Notes under the pieces: generated by a model
Database searches by the model: none
What the model saw: only the letters and a program-made list of their open reading frames with translations
Told to the model about the DNA's origin: nothing
Position numbers and translations under genes: made by a program
Assembly (NCBI GenBank): GCA_025267735.1
Contig: CM046303.1
Span: forward strand, 47,073,253-47,137,252
DNA from: Mactra quadrangularis
Lineage: Eukaryota; Mollusca; Bivalvia; Venerida; Mactridae
DNA length: 64,000 nt
Direction of reading: 5' to 3'
Shown here: positions 1-11,911 of the stretch, one piece after another
Position numbering within the stretch: position 1 is the stretch's first letter
Layout of the letters: each line of letters opens with the position of its first letter

Positions 1-69
1 TATAGAGCGGACAAACCCTAATGAACTTTAAATGCGTTTTTTTAAAAAACTGTACATGACACTTCCATT

Positions 70-215
70 GGCTATTGTATAAGTCAGTTTCTCTTAGTGT
101 GTGGGGGTGTGGAGAGTGTTAGCGCTGTATGTGCGTGCATGCATGCGGGGGTGACGTAGTGCGTGAGTTCGGTTGTGTACAGTAACTGACTTATTCAATA
201 TCCAATTGATGAACA
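70..215. repeat. Small inverted repeat (MITE-like)
   Basis: Arms at about 74-97 and 183-210 are complementary: the left arm carries ATTGGCTATTGTATAAGTCA and the right arm TGACTTATTCAATATCCAAT. Between them lies G-rich DNA with GTGTGGGGGTGTGGAG. This looks like a short foldback element. No target duplication could be fixed. A possible plus-strand AATAAA lies at about 289, which could mark the end of a transcription unit entering from the left, but no coding sequence supports that. Confidence 0.4.
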
Positions 216-2110
216 TGTGTAGCATTTACTTTATTTATCAACAAATGACATTTCTAGTTTATTTTACCTTTGTATACATTTAACTTAATAAAATTTGTCG
301 TTGCTTAATTTATTGTTATTTATGTATTGCTTTTCTATGATGCTTAGGTTGTCCGTGTCTGTCCTGAGATTTGCAGCAATATCTCAGGACCCTGCATGCA
401 TATCCCTCCCATCTGTCCCATCCCCACCATGAAGAGGGTTCTGTCCGTCGGGTTTTTTAAGAGTCATTGGCTTCATGTCCCCCAGCATCAGAGGTTCGAA
501 ATGCTTTGATCACTATTATTTGTATTCTTGCTGACTTATAGATTTCATATCAGTTTTATCTAGTTAAGACAAATATTATTTTAGGTATTGGGGATAATGG
601 GTGGGTTTATTTGGATGGAGTAAGTTGGGGCTCACTTTAGAAATGTAAGAATTTGCTTTGGATTCTACATTGGAATACTATGGAAAATAGGTTTTGAGGA
701 TAGGAAGGATTTGCTTGGAGTATTCTGTGGAAACAAGATGTTTGGGTAAAGTAAAATTGGGCTCAATTAAGAACAGTGTAAATTTTCTTTGGGTTCTAAG
801 GGAAGTTACAAGGGAAGTAGGTTGTGGCTAACTCAGAAGGTGCTGAAAATGGAAGAGTTCACTTAGGGTATTCTGTAAAAATGAGGCGTGCTGTTTATGG
901 AACTTAGTGATTATAGAAAATGGTCCTTTAATTGGGTTTAATTTTGCTGGTTTAATCGTACGTATGCAGGGAATTGAATGGTTACTACTGAAACACGAGG
1001 ACCTTGATTTGTTATCTTTTTGGGCGTTATAAATTTGTAACGACTGTGGTGTGTTTGTCTATTAAAATATTTAAAAAACATTCCTAAGTTTAATCATGTT
1101 ATCATTACAAATGAGACTGTATTCTATGCAAATGCCTGATATATTTATTGTAGTAATACGTGTCTAAAATCAATCTCTGTATACAGATATCCTATAGACC
1201 GCTGTAGTAAAATAAACGAGTATGCGAGCGAATAAGTTTAGAAAGTATTTAAATAAGATAGGTCTGAAATGTGATTTTATTTCATGCAAATAACGAAGGT
1301 GTTCATTGGTCACCGACATGAATCAGCTCTCATGTTTTTCTAAGGTTTCATAGTATATGTTTCAAGTAATAATTCACTAAAATATTCTTGACAACACGTT
1401 TGTGTTTTTGTTATTATCTATACTTATTTTTTGGCATACGTAAATCTATGAGACTTTTTAGGAGGTAATAATTCACTCTAAGTATTCATATCAAAGGGAG
1501 ATAATAACCTACTAAAGGTAGACTTTTTTTATTAAATCAAACTTTTGCAGGAATCAGCTTTTCAATTAACATAGTCCATGGCACAATTATGAATATATTA
1601 TGGTACTGAAGTTATTTGAATTTGTTATTAACAGTGATCGACTTGCGTGCCCTTTATTTAGATATTAAAATATAGCCAGCCATAATGCATGCACGTTCAA
1701 ACAGGTAACAGCAAAATATCATTATAAGTTTATACTTTTATTGGTTTGCACCGTAGCAAGCATTTCAAATATGGGAAAATCAACATCGCTTCTTGTTTAC
1801 TTCATGCCTTACGATTAAGCTTTATTATTTGGAGAATTTAAGTAATCAAACCTAAACCTACACATTTACATGTAATTTTAGATTGACTGGAAACATCTCC
1901 TGGTAGGGTCATACAGTAATAATATCTTTGTTGTCTAAGCATGGTCAAAACATACAACTTTTTTGTCTAATTATGATGTGAAATGCCCACATTGTCCTAT
2001 CTCATATTACTAGAAAGAAATGTTGATATCAAACATTTCTGTTTGTCTCTCATACATTATTGAATTTCCACTAAGAGTTCTTTGACGAATTAATTTAAAG
2101 ATAAACTATT
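216..2110. other. Non-coding AT-rich stretch with faint internal repeats
   Basis: No gene is visible. At 365-385 there is a short palindrome (CTGAGATTTGCAGCAATATCTCAG-like). From about 610 to 900 a G/T-rich passage repeats itself loosely: GTTGGGGCTCAC near 624, ATTGGGCTCAATT near 766 and GTTGTGGCTAACTC near 821 head similar sentences. The copies are too diverged for me to fix a unit length. The rest shows nothing I recognise. Confidence 0.5.
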
Positions 2111-2119
2111 TACGAATTG

Positions 2120-5100
2120 ACTTCTTCGGTCCTTATTCTTATGTAGGTTTCAATCTTTAAATAAGATAACTCTTATATGAGTACACTAAAACATGTAATT
2201 CTTTTCTTTTTCTTTGGTAGGTTTCCATCTTGATACATATGCATACAAATTGACACCTATGGTTTTTACTCTCATGTAGGTTCCTATCTTCAATAATGAT
2301 ACAAATCACACAATATTTCATGTCAATTGACCTTAATCTCATGTAGATGTACGTATGTCTAAAATTAAGATAACATACGCACAAAATGACATGTAACTCT
2401 TACACTACACTCATTTAGGTTTCTTTCTTCAATTAAGATAACATACACCTGATATGGTTTGTCATTCTTTACTTATTCTCAGATAAGTATCTGTCTTCAT
2501 TTAAGATACACACAATATGACATGTCCTTCTATCATTACTCTCATGTAGGTTTCATTCCTAAAATAAAATAACATATACGCAATATGACATGTCTTTCAT
2601 TATCAGGTAAGTATCAGTCATCGGTGTTGAAAACATACACATAATATGACATGTCATTCTATCATTATTCTCATGTAGGTTTCTGTCTTCAATTAAGATA
2701 ACTTACACACAATATGGCATGTAATTCTATCAATAATCTCATGTAGGTTTCTGTCTTCAATTAAGAAAGCATACCACAATAAGGCATGTCATTCCATCAT
2801 TATTCTCAGGTAAGCATCTGTCTTCAATTAAGATAACATACACACAATATGACATGTCATTCTTTCATTATTCTCAGGTAAGTATCTGTCTTTAATTAAG
2901 ATATGATACACACAATAAGACATGCCATTCTATCAATACTCTATGTAAGCACTAATCTACAATTAAGATAACATACACACAATAAGACATGTCATTCTAT
3001 CAATATTCTTAAGAAAGCATCTTTCTTCATTTAAGATAACATACACACAATATGACATGTCATTCTTTTCTTATTCTCAGGTAAGTATCTGTCTTTAATT
3101 AAGATAACATACACACCATATGACATGTCATTCTATCATTACTCTCATGTAGGTTTCTGTCTTCAATTAAGATAACATACACACAATATGACATGTCATT
3201 CTATCATTACTCTCATGTAAGTTTCTGTCTTCAATTAAGATAACATACACACAATATGACATGTCATTCTATCATTACTCTCATGTAAGTTTCTGTCCTT
3301 AATTAAGATAACATACACACAATATGACATGTCATTCTATCCTTATTCTCAGGTATGTATCTGTCTTTAATTAAGATAACATCCACACCATATGACATTT
3401 CATTCTATCATTACTCTCATGTAGGTTTCTGTCTTTAATTAAGAAAACATACACACAATACGGCATGTCATTCTATCATTACTCTCATGTAGGTTTCTGT
3501 CTTTAATTAAGAAAACATACACACAATACGACATGTCATTCTATCATTACTCTCATGTAGGTTTCTGTCTTTAATTAAGATAATATACACACCTTATGAC
3601 ATGACATTTTATCATCACTCTCATGTAAGTTTCTGTCTTCAATTAAGATAATATACACACCATATGACATGTCATTCTTTCCCTATTCTCAGGTAAGTAT
3701 CTGTCTTTAATTAAGATAACATACACACCATATGACATGACATTCTATCATTACCCTCATGTAAGTTTCTGTCTTTAATAAAGATAACATACACACAATA
3801 TGGCATGTCATTCTTTCATTACTCTCATGTAAGTTTCTGTCTTTAATTAAGATAACATACACACAATAAAGCATGCTATTCCATCATTTCTTTTATATAG
3901 GGTATGCCATTCTATCAATTCTCTATGTAAGCATCCATCTTCAATCAAGATAACATACATACTATTTGACATGTCATTCTATCAATACTCCCATGTAAGC
4001 ATCTATCTTCAATTAAGATAACATACACACCATATGACATTTCATTCTTTCCTTATTCTCAGGTATGTATCTGTCTTTAATTAAGATAACATACACACCA
4101 TATGACATGTCATTCTTTCCTTATCTTTAGGTAAGTATCTGTTTTTAATTAAGATAACATACACACCATATGACATGACATTCTATCATTACTCTCATTT
4201 AGGTTTTTGTCTTCAATTAAGATAACATACACACAATATGACATGTCATTCTTCCCCTATTCTCAGGTAAGTATCTGTCTTTAATTAAGATAACATACAC
4301 ACGATATGGCATGCTATTCCATCACTTTTTATAGGGTATGCCATTCTATCAATACTCTATGTAAGCATTCATCTTTAATTAAGATAACATACACACAACA
4401 AGACATGTCATTATATCAATATTCCCATGTAAGCATCTATCTTCAATTAAGATAACATACACACCATATGACATGACATTCTATCATTACTCTTATGTAG
4501 GTATGTGTCTTCAATTAAGATAACTTACACACAATATGGCATGTAATTCTATCAATAATCTCATGTAGGTTTCTGTCTTCAATTAAGAAAGCATACCACA
4601 ATAAGGCATGTCATTCCATCATTATTCTCAGGTAAGCATCTGTCTTCAATTAAGATAACATACACACAATATGACATGTCATTCTTTCATTATTCTCAGG
4701 TAAGTATCTGTCTTTAATTAAGATATGATACACACAATAAGACATGCCATTCTATCAATACTCTATGTAAGCACTAATCTACAATTAAGATAACATACAC
4801 ACAATAAGACATGTCATTCTATCAATACTCTCAAGGAAGCATCTTTCTGCATTTAAGATAACATACACACAATATGACATGTCATTCTTTCCTTATTCTC
4901 AGGTATGTATCTCACTTTAATTAAGATAACATCCACACCATATGACATTTCATTCTATCATTACTCTTATGTAGGTTTCTGTCTTTAATTAAGAAAACTT
5001 ACACACAATACGGCATGTCATTCTATCATTACTCTCATGTAGGTTTCTGTCTTTAATTAAGATAACATACACACCTTATGACATGACATTTTATCATCAC

Positions 5101-6910
5101 TCTCATGTAAGTTTCTGTCTTCAATTAAGATAACATACACACCTTATGACATGACATTTTATCATCACTCTCATGTAAGTTTCTGTCTTCAATTAAGATA
5201 ATATACACACCATATGACATGTCATTCTTTCCCTATTCTCAGGTAAGTATCTGTCTTTAATTAAGATAACATACACACCATATGACATGACATTCTATCA
5301 TAAACTCATGTAAGTTTCTGTCTTTAATAAAGATAACATACACACAATATGGCATGTCATTCTTTCATTACTCTCATGTAAGTTTCTGTCTTTAATTAAG
5401 ATAACATACACACAATAAAGCATGCTATTCCATCATTTCTTTTATATAGGGTATGCCATTCTATCAATTCTCTATGTAAGCATCCATCTTCAATCAAGAT
5501 AACATACACACCATATGACATGTCATTCTTTCCTTATTCTCAGGTATGTATCTGTCTTTAATTAAGATAACATACTCACCATATGACATGTCATTCTTTC
5601 CTTATTCTCAGGTAAGTATCTGTCTTTAATTAAGATAACATCTACACCATATGGCATGTCATTCTATCATTACTCTCATGTAGGTTTCTGTCTTTAATTA
5701 AGATAACATCTACACCATATGGCATGTCATTCCTTTATTACTCTTATGTAGGTTTCTGTCTTCAATTAAGATAACATACACACAATATGACATGTCATTC
5801 TATCATTACTCTCATGTAGGTTTCTGTCTTCAATTCATATTACATACACACAATAGTGCATGTAATTCTATCATAAACTCATGTAGGTTTCTGTCTTCAA
5901 ATAAGATCACAAACCCACAATATGACATGTCATTCTATCTTATGTAGGTTTCTGTTTTCAATTAAGATAATATACACACAATAAAGCATGTCATTGTACC
6001 AATTATTCCCAGGTAAGTATCTTTTCTCAATTAAAATAACATACACACAATATGACATGTCATTTTTTCATTACTTTCATGTAAGTTTCCGTCTTTAATT
6101 AGGATAACATACACACAATATGGCATGCTATTCCATCACTTTATTATAGGGTATGCCATTCTATCAATACTCTATGTAAGCATCCATCTTCAATTAAGAT
6201 AACATACACACTATATGACATATCATTCTTTCATTGTTCTCAAGTAAGTATCTGTCTTTAATTAAGATAACATACACACTATATGACATATCATTCTTTC
6301 ATTGTTCTCAAGTAAGTATCTGTCTTTAATTAAGATAACATCCACACCATATGACATGACATTCTATCATTACTCTTATGTAGGTATGTGTCTTCAATTA
6401 AGATAACGTACACCCAATATGACAGGTCATACTATCATTAATCTTATTTAGCTTTATTCCATGTATCATACACACAATATGGCACGTCATTATGTTCTTA
6501 TTTTCAGGTAAGTATCTGTATTTATTTACGATAACATACACACAATATGGCATGTCATTATGTTCTTATTTTCAGGTCAGTATCTGTAATTATTCACGAT
6601 AACATACACACACTATGGCATGTCATTCTACCATTACTCTCATGTAGGTTAAAACACAGGCTAAAAAGAAACATGCATACAGCTTTGGTATTTTCTTGTA
6701 GGTTTCTTTACATTCATCGTTTTGTTCATTCTGTCTCTATTCTCAGGCAAGTGTCCGTCTTTCCAAACAATATCACATGTTATTAGGTCCTTACTCTTAG
6801 AAAGGTATGTCTTTAAAAACGTTCATAGACGGACACTGTTGCACGTCATTCAATGCTTCTTTTCATGTATGTAGGTCTCTATCTTTAGTACATGTATAAA
6901 TATCTCTATG
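2120..6910. repeat. 68-bp minisatellite array with higher-order repeats
   Basis: About 70 tandem units of a 68-bp repeat; for example ACATGTCATT recurs at 3191 and 3259. A typical unit reads through GACATGTCATTCTATCATTA, CTCTCATGTAGGTTTCTGTC, TTCAATTAAGATAACATACA and CACAATAT. Central units are highly similar and the edges are degenerate, the usual result of unequal exchange. Larger blocks are duplicated: 2701 onward recurs from 4523 (offset about 1822), and 3880 onward recurs from 5430 (offset about 1549). A variant with TATAGGGTATGCCATTCTATC appears near 3890, 4330, 5445 and 6145 and marks the higher-order period. Two main unit variants differ at one place: TCTCATGTAGGTTTCTG and TCTCAGGTAAGTATCTG. 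No coding potential was seen. Confidence 0.95.
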
Positions 6911-7679
6911 CATAGTATCTGTCCATTTTAGATTTTTGTAACAGCATGTGCAACATTTTCCAAATACAGTTAGTGATAGCAGTTCAAAAATGTTAGATAA
7001 AATAATAGATATAACTACATAATGATCAATTTATCAAGAAACCATTGGAAAATTCACAAACTTTTTTATCTGAAATGAATATACTCGCAGAATGTGTAAA
7101 TATGCATCAAATTAAATCGGTAGGAATTTTTGTTACACTATTTGTTTGGATTTATCGTTTACAATATTTTTATAAACTTGTTATATTTAACATAAATTAA
7201 ACATATTAAAAGAATAGACACTTCAGCACATTTTTAGTAGTTTTGTATTTTTTATTATATTTAATGGCAATTCGATATTTATATCGTCCATAGTATGATG
7301 GCATTTTAGCACAATTGAGAATAAAGCCTTGCTGAAATCCTCAGGTCATTAAAGCTGTTGACTTTGTACCACATTTACCAATTCTCTGACACAATACAAA
7401 TTATATAAACAGTCTGTGTGCGATGATTAAATCGTCCATTTTTAACATACAGAACTGATCTATACTCTTGCCTACGCGTTCATAGATCTAACAACATTTT
7501 CATTGTACATAGTATGTTAATAACGTTTTTGATCCTTTAATTAATATAAATAGCATTTTAAATACATGTAAGAAGTACTAATGATGCTTGATAGCGATGT
7601 ACTTAATGATAATTGACTTGATAAAGGAGGTAAGTATGAAACTTTATATTTCTTATTTCAAAGACAATAAAAAATGTCT
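6911..7679. other. Non-coding AT-rich DNA
   Basis: Nothing gene-like is seen. A GAG|GTAAGT donor-like site lies at 7627-7635 just before the hairpin array, but the sequence before it has stops in all frames, so it is not treated as an exon. Confidence 0.5.
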
Positions 7680-8242
7680 ATAATTCTGAGCAATCTAGTG
7701 AAGGGCCCATTTTATGGGAGGATAGCTAGATCGGAATTATAGAAACAAAACAGATAATTCTGAGCAATCTAGTGAAGGGCCCTTTATGGGAGGATAGCTA
7801 GATCGGAATTATTTGTAAAACATAATTCTGAGCAATCTAGTGAAGGGCCCATGTTATGGGAGGATAGCTAGATCGGAATTATAGAAACAAAACAGATAAT
7901 TCTGAGCAATCTAGTGAAGGGCCCTTTATGGGAGGATAGCTAGATCGGGATTATTTGTAAACATAATTCTGAGCAATCTAGTGAAGGACCCATTTATGGG
8001 AGGATAGCTAGATCGGAATTATGTAGTCAAAAGAGACAATTCTGAGTAATCTAGTGAAGGGCCCATTTATGGGAGGATAGCTAGATCAGAATTATTCGTA
8101 AAACATAATTCTGAGCAATTTAGTGAAGGGCCCATTAATTGGGAGGATAGCTAGATCGGAATTATACATATTTTACAAACGCACAATTCTGAATAATCTA
8201 GTGAAGGGCCCATTAATTGGGAGGATAGCTAGATCAGAATTA
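7680..8242 (+). repeat. Tandem array of eight ~60-bp hairpin units
   Basis: Eight copies start at 7680, 7754, 7822, 7896, 7963, 8036, 8105 and 8183. Each begins ATAATTCTGAGCAATCTAG and ends CTAGATCGGAATTAT, so each can fold on itself: a 10-bp outer stem (ATAATTCTGA with TCGGAATTAT, one T-G pair), a 4-base GCAA bulge, a 5-bp stem (TCTAG/CTAGA), an internal loop (TGAAGG opposite GGAGGATAG) and an apical CCCA/TGGG hairpin. Spacers alternate between about 13 bases (AGAAACAAAACAG) and 9 bases (TTGTAAAAC), so the true period is a dimer of about 142 bp. Copies 6 and 8 carry TCAGA in the right arm, replacing the T-G pair with T-A. Apical loop length varies while the CCC/GGG stem stays. No protein is encoded and the family is unknown to me. 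Confidence 0.9.
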
Positions 8243-9739
8243 CTTTTTAAAAATCAGTTATGATGTACCAAATAAATAAGGTACTATTTACTGTATATGG
8301 TTAAATTAACAAAGTGTTCATAGTACTAAGTCTTGCTAGGGTGCTGCTTACATGTATATGCTTAAAACAAATTTCATTGACAAATATAGAATATTGAAAA
8401 CTTTCGGTTTCTTTGAATTAAATGTCTACAGACAATCTATATATAATGAATTATGTTGTTGGTAATATGGATGTGGAAGGTACTTTGGTATAGTTCATTT
8501 ATGTATATAACTTTACTGATTGGTTTTCAGATTATAAATTAATGAATTTGTCAATTTGGATATGTTCATTAATACACATGTACCAGCATTTTGTTATAAT
8601 TTGTATTGTACATAGACATTGGTAACTGATATAGAGCTGCATGCTTCATAGCTGCCGTTTTATTGGTACATGAATTTATTTACTGGAATGATATTTTATA
8701 ATAACACGCATTCAAGAGTCTTTCTAATTCAAATATTGTGTTATCATCGTTATTTATTTAGTAAATTTTATGTTGCAATATTTTTATTTTTGAAAGAGAA
8801 CGTGTGCATACAATCAGTGTAAACGATCATAATATTGTCTCAATTTGATAATATTTTTTCTATGACTGGCATATTACATATTATTTAAACTTGTTCGTTT
8901 TAATATACATAATAACGGCACCTCTAACAAGCAGCATAAGAACATAATTTATAAGAGTATACTCTCGTACTTTCACCATTTTATGTCTACTATGCGCCCT
9001 TTATTTGCCCACCTTAGCATTTACAGTCAATATAGATAAACATGCATGTATATTATTGCAAGCCTATGTACCAGTCTGTAAACACACTTAATAACCCATT
9101 GTATTTCCCTAATGTTTCTTTAAGATAAGTTGTCCATACTCAGCCAGGCTAATTACAAATGAAAAGCAATGAATATGTTTAAATCACATCTTAAATTATG
9201 TTTACCCGTGTTAGGATCCTTTTTTTGTGTTTTACGTGGAACAGTATATCAATGATTTGGGCCCTCAGCCATCGACCCATTGTTACAGAATGGATACAAT
9301 TAAAATCAAATACCCATCCCTAAATACAATAAATACATAGTATAACAACAAAAAATGATACAAACAATATATTGCAACATACAATAATTACATATAACAA
9401 ATGGCAGCATATCATAATTCATAAATATACAAGAAGAACAAGAACAATGTTATCAAACCCTTCACTTTTCATAATATGACTTACTCTTTTCATATTACAA
9501 TTTCCTGTATGTATGATATCCGTGAAGTTGGCTATTAGCAGTGAGATGACAATTCATAAGTTTAATCTGTTATAGGCAGATATTCATTCATTGCCGTTTT
9601 CCTTCACCCATCTCCATGTCTTGTTCCTTTTATAAATTGTTGTTTAATATTCTGAATCTTCTGTATCCGTCAGTGCTGAAACCTGTTATGTTTCCACAGT
9701 TTAAGTGCATCTGATGTTGAGTATGGAATATATTCCATA
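8243..9739. other. Non-coding AT-rich DNA
   Basis: No gene, exon or clear repeat is recognised. A/T-rich simple stretches run from about 9300 to 9430. Confidence 0.5.
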
Positions 9740-10430
9740 ATGATAATAATAATAATATATCTTTATTTAAAGATGAATACTTCTTAAGCGCAAGGCTTAT
9801 CTCCCAGAAGGTCATCTAACAAATAATACAATTTTACATATAAATGATCAATATAAACAACAAATATCGGAGCATTAATCAAAACAAAACAAAAATAAAA
9901 TAATGAATTTAAAAAAATGCATAAAAAACACAAAAAACCCAAAAAACTAATAGTGTAAAGCAGCAATCTGGAGTATTTATCAAAAATAAAATACTAGTAC
10001 GTAAAGAGATGATATCAGATAGTTGCAATACGAGAATGGGTTAGGTTAGAAAACTTTTTGAATTTGTTTTGAAATACGATTTTTTAGTTAAATAGCGGAA
10101 GTTATTAAGAGATGGTGCATTTTTTATATTCAGAGGTAAAGTACTCCAGACAGATGCAGATACAAAATGTATATACTGAATAAATTTGTTCGTACCATAT
10201 GCGTTGTTAAGTCAAACAGAAGTATATCATACTCATAGAACGCTCATGTGTCTGATGAGTGAAAAATGATTGTACTCGAGTTATATGTCTTTTAAATATT
10301 TGATGAATTAATTTAATTTGTAATAAATGAAGTTTTTATCAAGCTTTAATTGGCATCAATAAAATGTTATATAAATGATATTTTGCTGTTTCCATACGCT
10401 CTATAAAACATATCTATGGAAGTTAAGAAA
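9740..10430 (-). mobile_element. LINE 3'-end fragment
   Basis: Read on the minus strand, the sequence ends with AATAAAGATATATTATTATT and a TAT-rich tail (9740-9775), a normal 3' end for a non-LTR retrotransposon. Upstream lies the C-terminus of a reverse-transcriptase protein (10041 to about 10200) with its own stop at 10041-10043. Upstream of about 10430 no further coding sequence is found, so the copy is 5'-truncated. Only the tail end of the element is present, so the clade cannot be assigned. Confidence 0.7.
10041..10200 (-). pseudogene. C-terminal remnant of a LINE reverse-transcriptase ORF
   Basis: The minus strand encodes a stretch containing SASVWSTLPLNIKNAPSLNN followed by FRYLTKKSYF and a TAA stop. 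This matches the pattern W(N)xLPxxIKxxPSLxxFKxxLKxxxF found at the C-terminus of many non-LTR retrotransposon ORF2 proteins. No RT catalytic motif is present in this fragment. It cannot be functional by itself and belongs to the LINE 3' end described at 9740-10430. Confidence 0.65.
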
Positions 10431-10704
10431 TAATGATTGAGAATTTTAATAATTTTATTAATTATGCTCATTAGCCTCATTAAAATTAGAATCAATTCGA
10501 TTCACTAAATTTTTAAGAATATAAATGAATATGTTAGAAAGTGTGTGCTTAAAATTTAATTAAACTGACGTATCTGGCGATTATAGGAATTGTGGATAAA
10601 TATTTTTTTCCACCAAGGTGTTGAGAATGAGGATGAAATTCATGAAACGCCAGGACGAGTTTACTTTTTTCTCCGAGTAAGATGGAAATTAAGGGGTTAC
10701 TTAA

Positions 10705-11100
10705 TAGGTACCAGTTCACAGATTTGGTGTATTTTTTCTCCAATTTCAAAATACCGTTCAGTGTCCGTAATTGTGTCAAGTTGGTAGGTACTAGTTCCCA
10801 GATTTGGTGTATTTTTTCTCCAATTTCAAAATACCGTTCAGTGTCCGTAATTGTGTCAAGTTGGTAGGTACTAGTTCCCAGATTTGGTGTATTTTTTCTC
10901 CAATTTCAAAATACCGTTCAGTGTCCGTAATTGTGTCAAGTTGGTAGGTACTAGTTCCCAGATTTGGTGTATTTTTTCTCCAATTTCAAAATACCGTTCA
11001 GTGTCCGTAATTGTGTCAAGTTGATAGGTACTAGTTCCCAGATTTGGTGTATTTTTTCTCCAATTTCAAAATACCGTTCAGTGTCCGTAATTGTGTCAAA
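10705..11100 (+). repeat. Five tandem 80-bp repeats
   Basis: Units of exactly 80 bp running GGTACTAGTTCCCAGATTTG, GTGTATTTTTTCTCCAATTT, CAAAATACCGTTCAGTGTCC and GTAATTGTGTCAAGTTGGTA. Copies 2 to 5 are almost identical; copy 1 differs at its start (ACCAGTTCAC). Recent amplification is implied by the near identity. Confidence 0.95.
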
Positions 11101-11358
11101 ACTCAATTCTTATTATTTTAAGACAACTGACCTATATGTGGCAAGAACTATACAACAAAAGTCGCAAAAATGCACTAAAAGTGTCTATACAGTGACATAC
11201 GGGGTTGATATTTACTACATGAAACACCATTATTGGTCAATTTGCACTAAAATTGTCATTATCAGAACACTACTTTCCTGCTTCCAAAAATATTTCCATA
11301 CAATTTTGCTAGTCTTAGAAAAGTTGATATTAAAGTTGAATTATGTGAATGAGTATCT
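10705..11358. mobile_element. TTAA-flanked MITE (piggyBac-like) with five-fold internal amplification
   Basis: Terminal repeats GGTACCAGTTCACAGATTTG (left) and, inverted, AAAGATACTCATTCACATAA (right) are flanked on both sides by TTAA (10701-10704 and 11359-11362), the target duplication of piggyBac-type elements. A second copy lies inverted at 43739-44082 (344 bp) and shows the normal architecture. Here the left 80 bp, including the terminal repeat, is repeated in tandem five times: CAATTTCAAA recurs at 10741, 10821, 10901, 10981 and 11061. That accounts for the extra ~310 bp. The repeat phase leaves reading frames open by chance, but no protein is implied. Confidence 0.85.
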
Positions 11359-11845
11359 TTAAAGTTTGGGGGTAATGCCTATCTACAGGAAAGGTTTTGT
11401 GCCGTTTTATAAAGAATTATAAACTGAAGATTTCTCAGGTATAAGAATACTATGCGGTGGGTTCAGGAATTGGGGCTGTGCTTTTGGTGGGTGTTGATAT
11501 GTTATGTCTTGACTAGATAAAACAAATATTTCTTACAAGTGAGCAATGTTGGAATAATGGGGATCAGAGACTTTCTATAGCTCTGGTGTATAGGTGGGAA
11601 TGGTAGCGGAAATGACCGACCTAAACGGACCACAAAACCTCATGGTGTAAAAATTCCTGTCCGTGCCCCTCTCTGTCCCTTATGCATGTTTTGTGTTTTC
11701 CCATACCCTGTGTCCCTAACTAATTTGTTCTTTTTTTTCAGCATTTCTTTCTTAAACTTTTATATATTTGTTTGCTATAATGTACATGTTATTAACTAAA
11801 ATATATTTCTTTCGGGTTTCTCTTTTCGTGTTTTGTCTATTTCAG

Positions 11846-11911
11846 ATTCTGGATGATACCCATGAATTAAGAAATTCATGCAAGGCAATTCTACAAGGTA
11901 ATTCTCAGTGA
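11846..11911 (+). other. Possible terminal coding exon
   Basis: A pyrimidine-rich tract ending TGTCTATTTCAG (CAG at 11843-11845) precedes a short open frame reading ILDDTHELRNSCKAILQ and then GNSQ with a TGA stop at 11909-11911. A canonical AATAAA follows at about 12009. Alternatively AAG|GTAATT at 11897/11898 could be a donor, making a 52-bp internal exon. Only one frame is open across it. The peptide matches nothing I know, and no upstream exon was found, so this is a weak candidate. Confidence 0.25.

Noticed and set aside
7680..8242. CRISPR-like appearance (regular repeats with short spacers)
   Set aside because: The spacers are 8-17 bases and themselves repeated, the repeat is ~60 bp, and the DNA is clearly eukaryotic.
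7680..8242. Hammerhead or twister ribozyme
   Set aside because: CTGAGCA does not fit the CUGANGA core, no GAAA partner is placed correctly on either strand, and the twister consensus is absent.
10590..11362. Overlapping open frames up to 132 codons with a repeated peptide
   Set aside because: They come from five copies of an 80-bp transposon-end repeat. 80 is not a multiple of 3, so the frame changes between copies.
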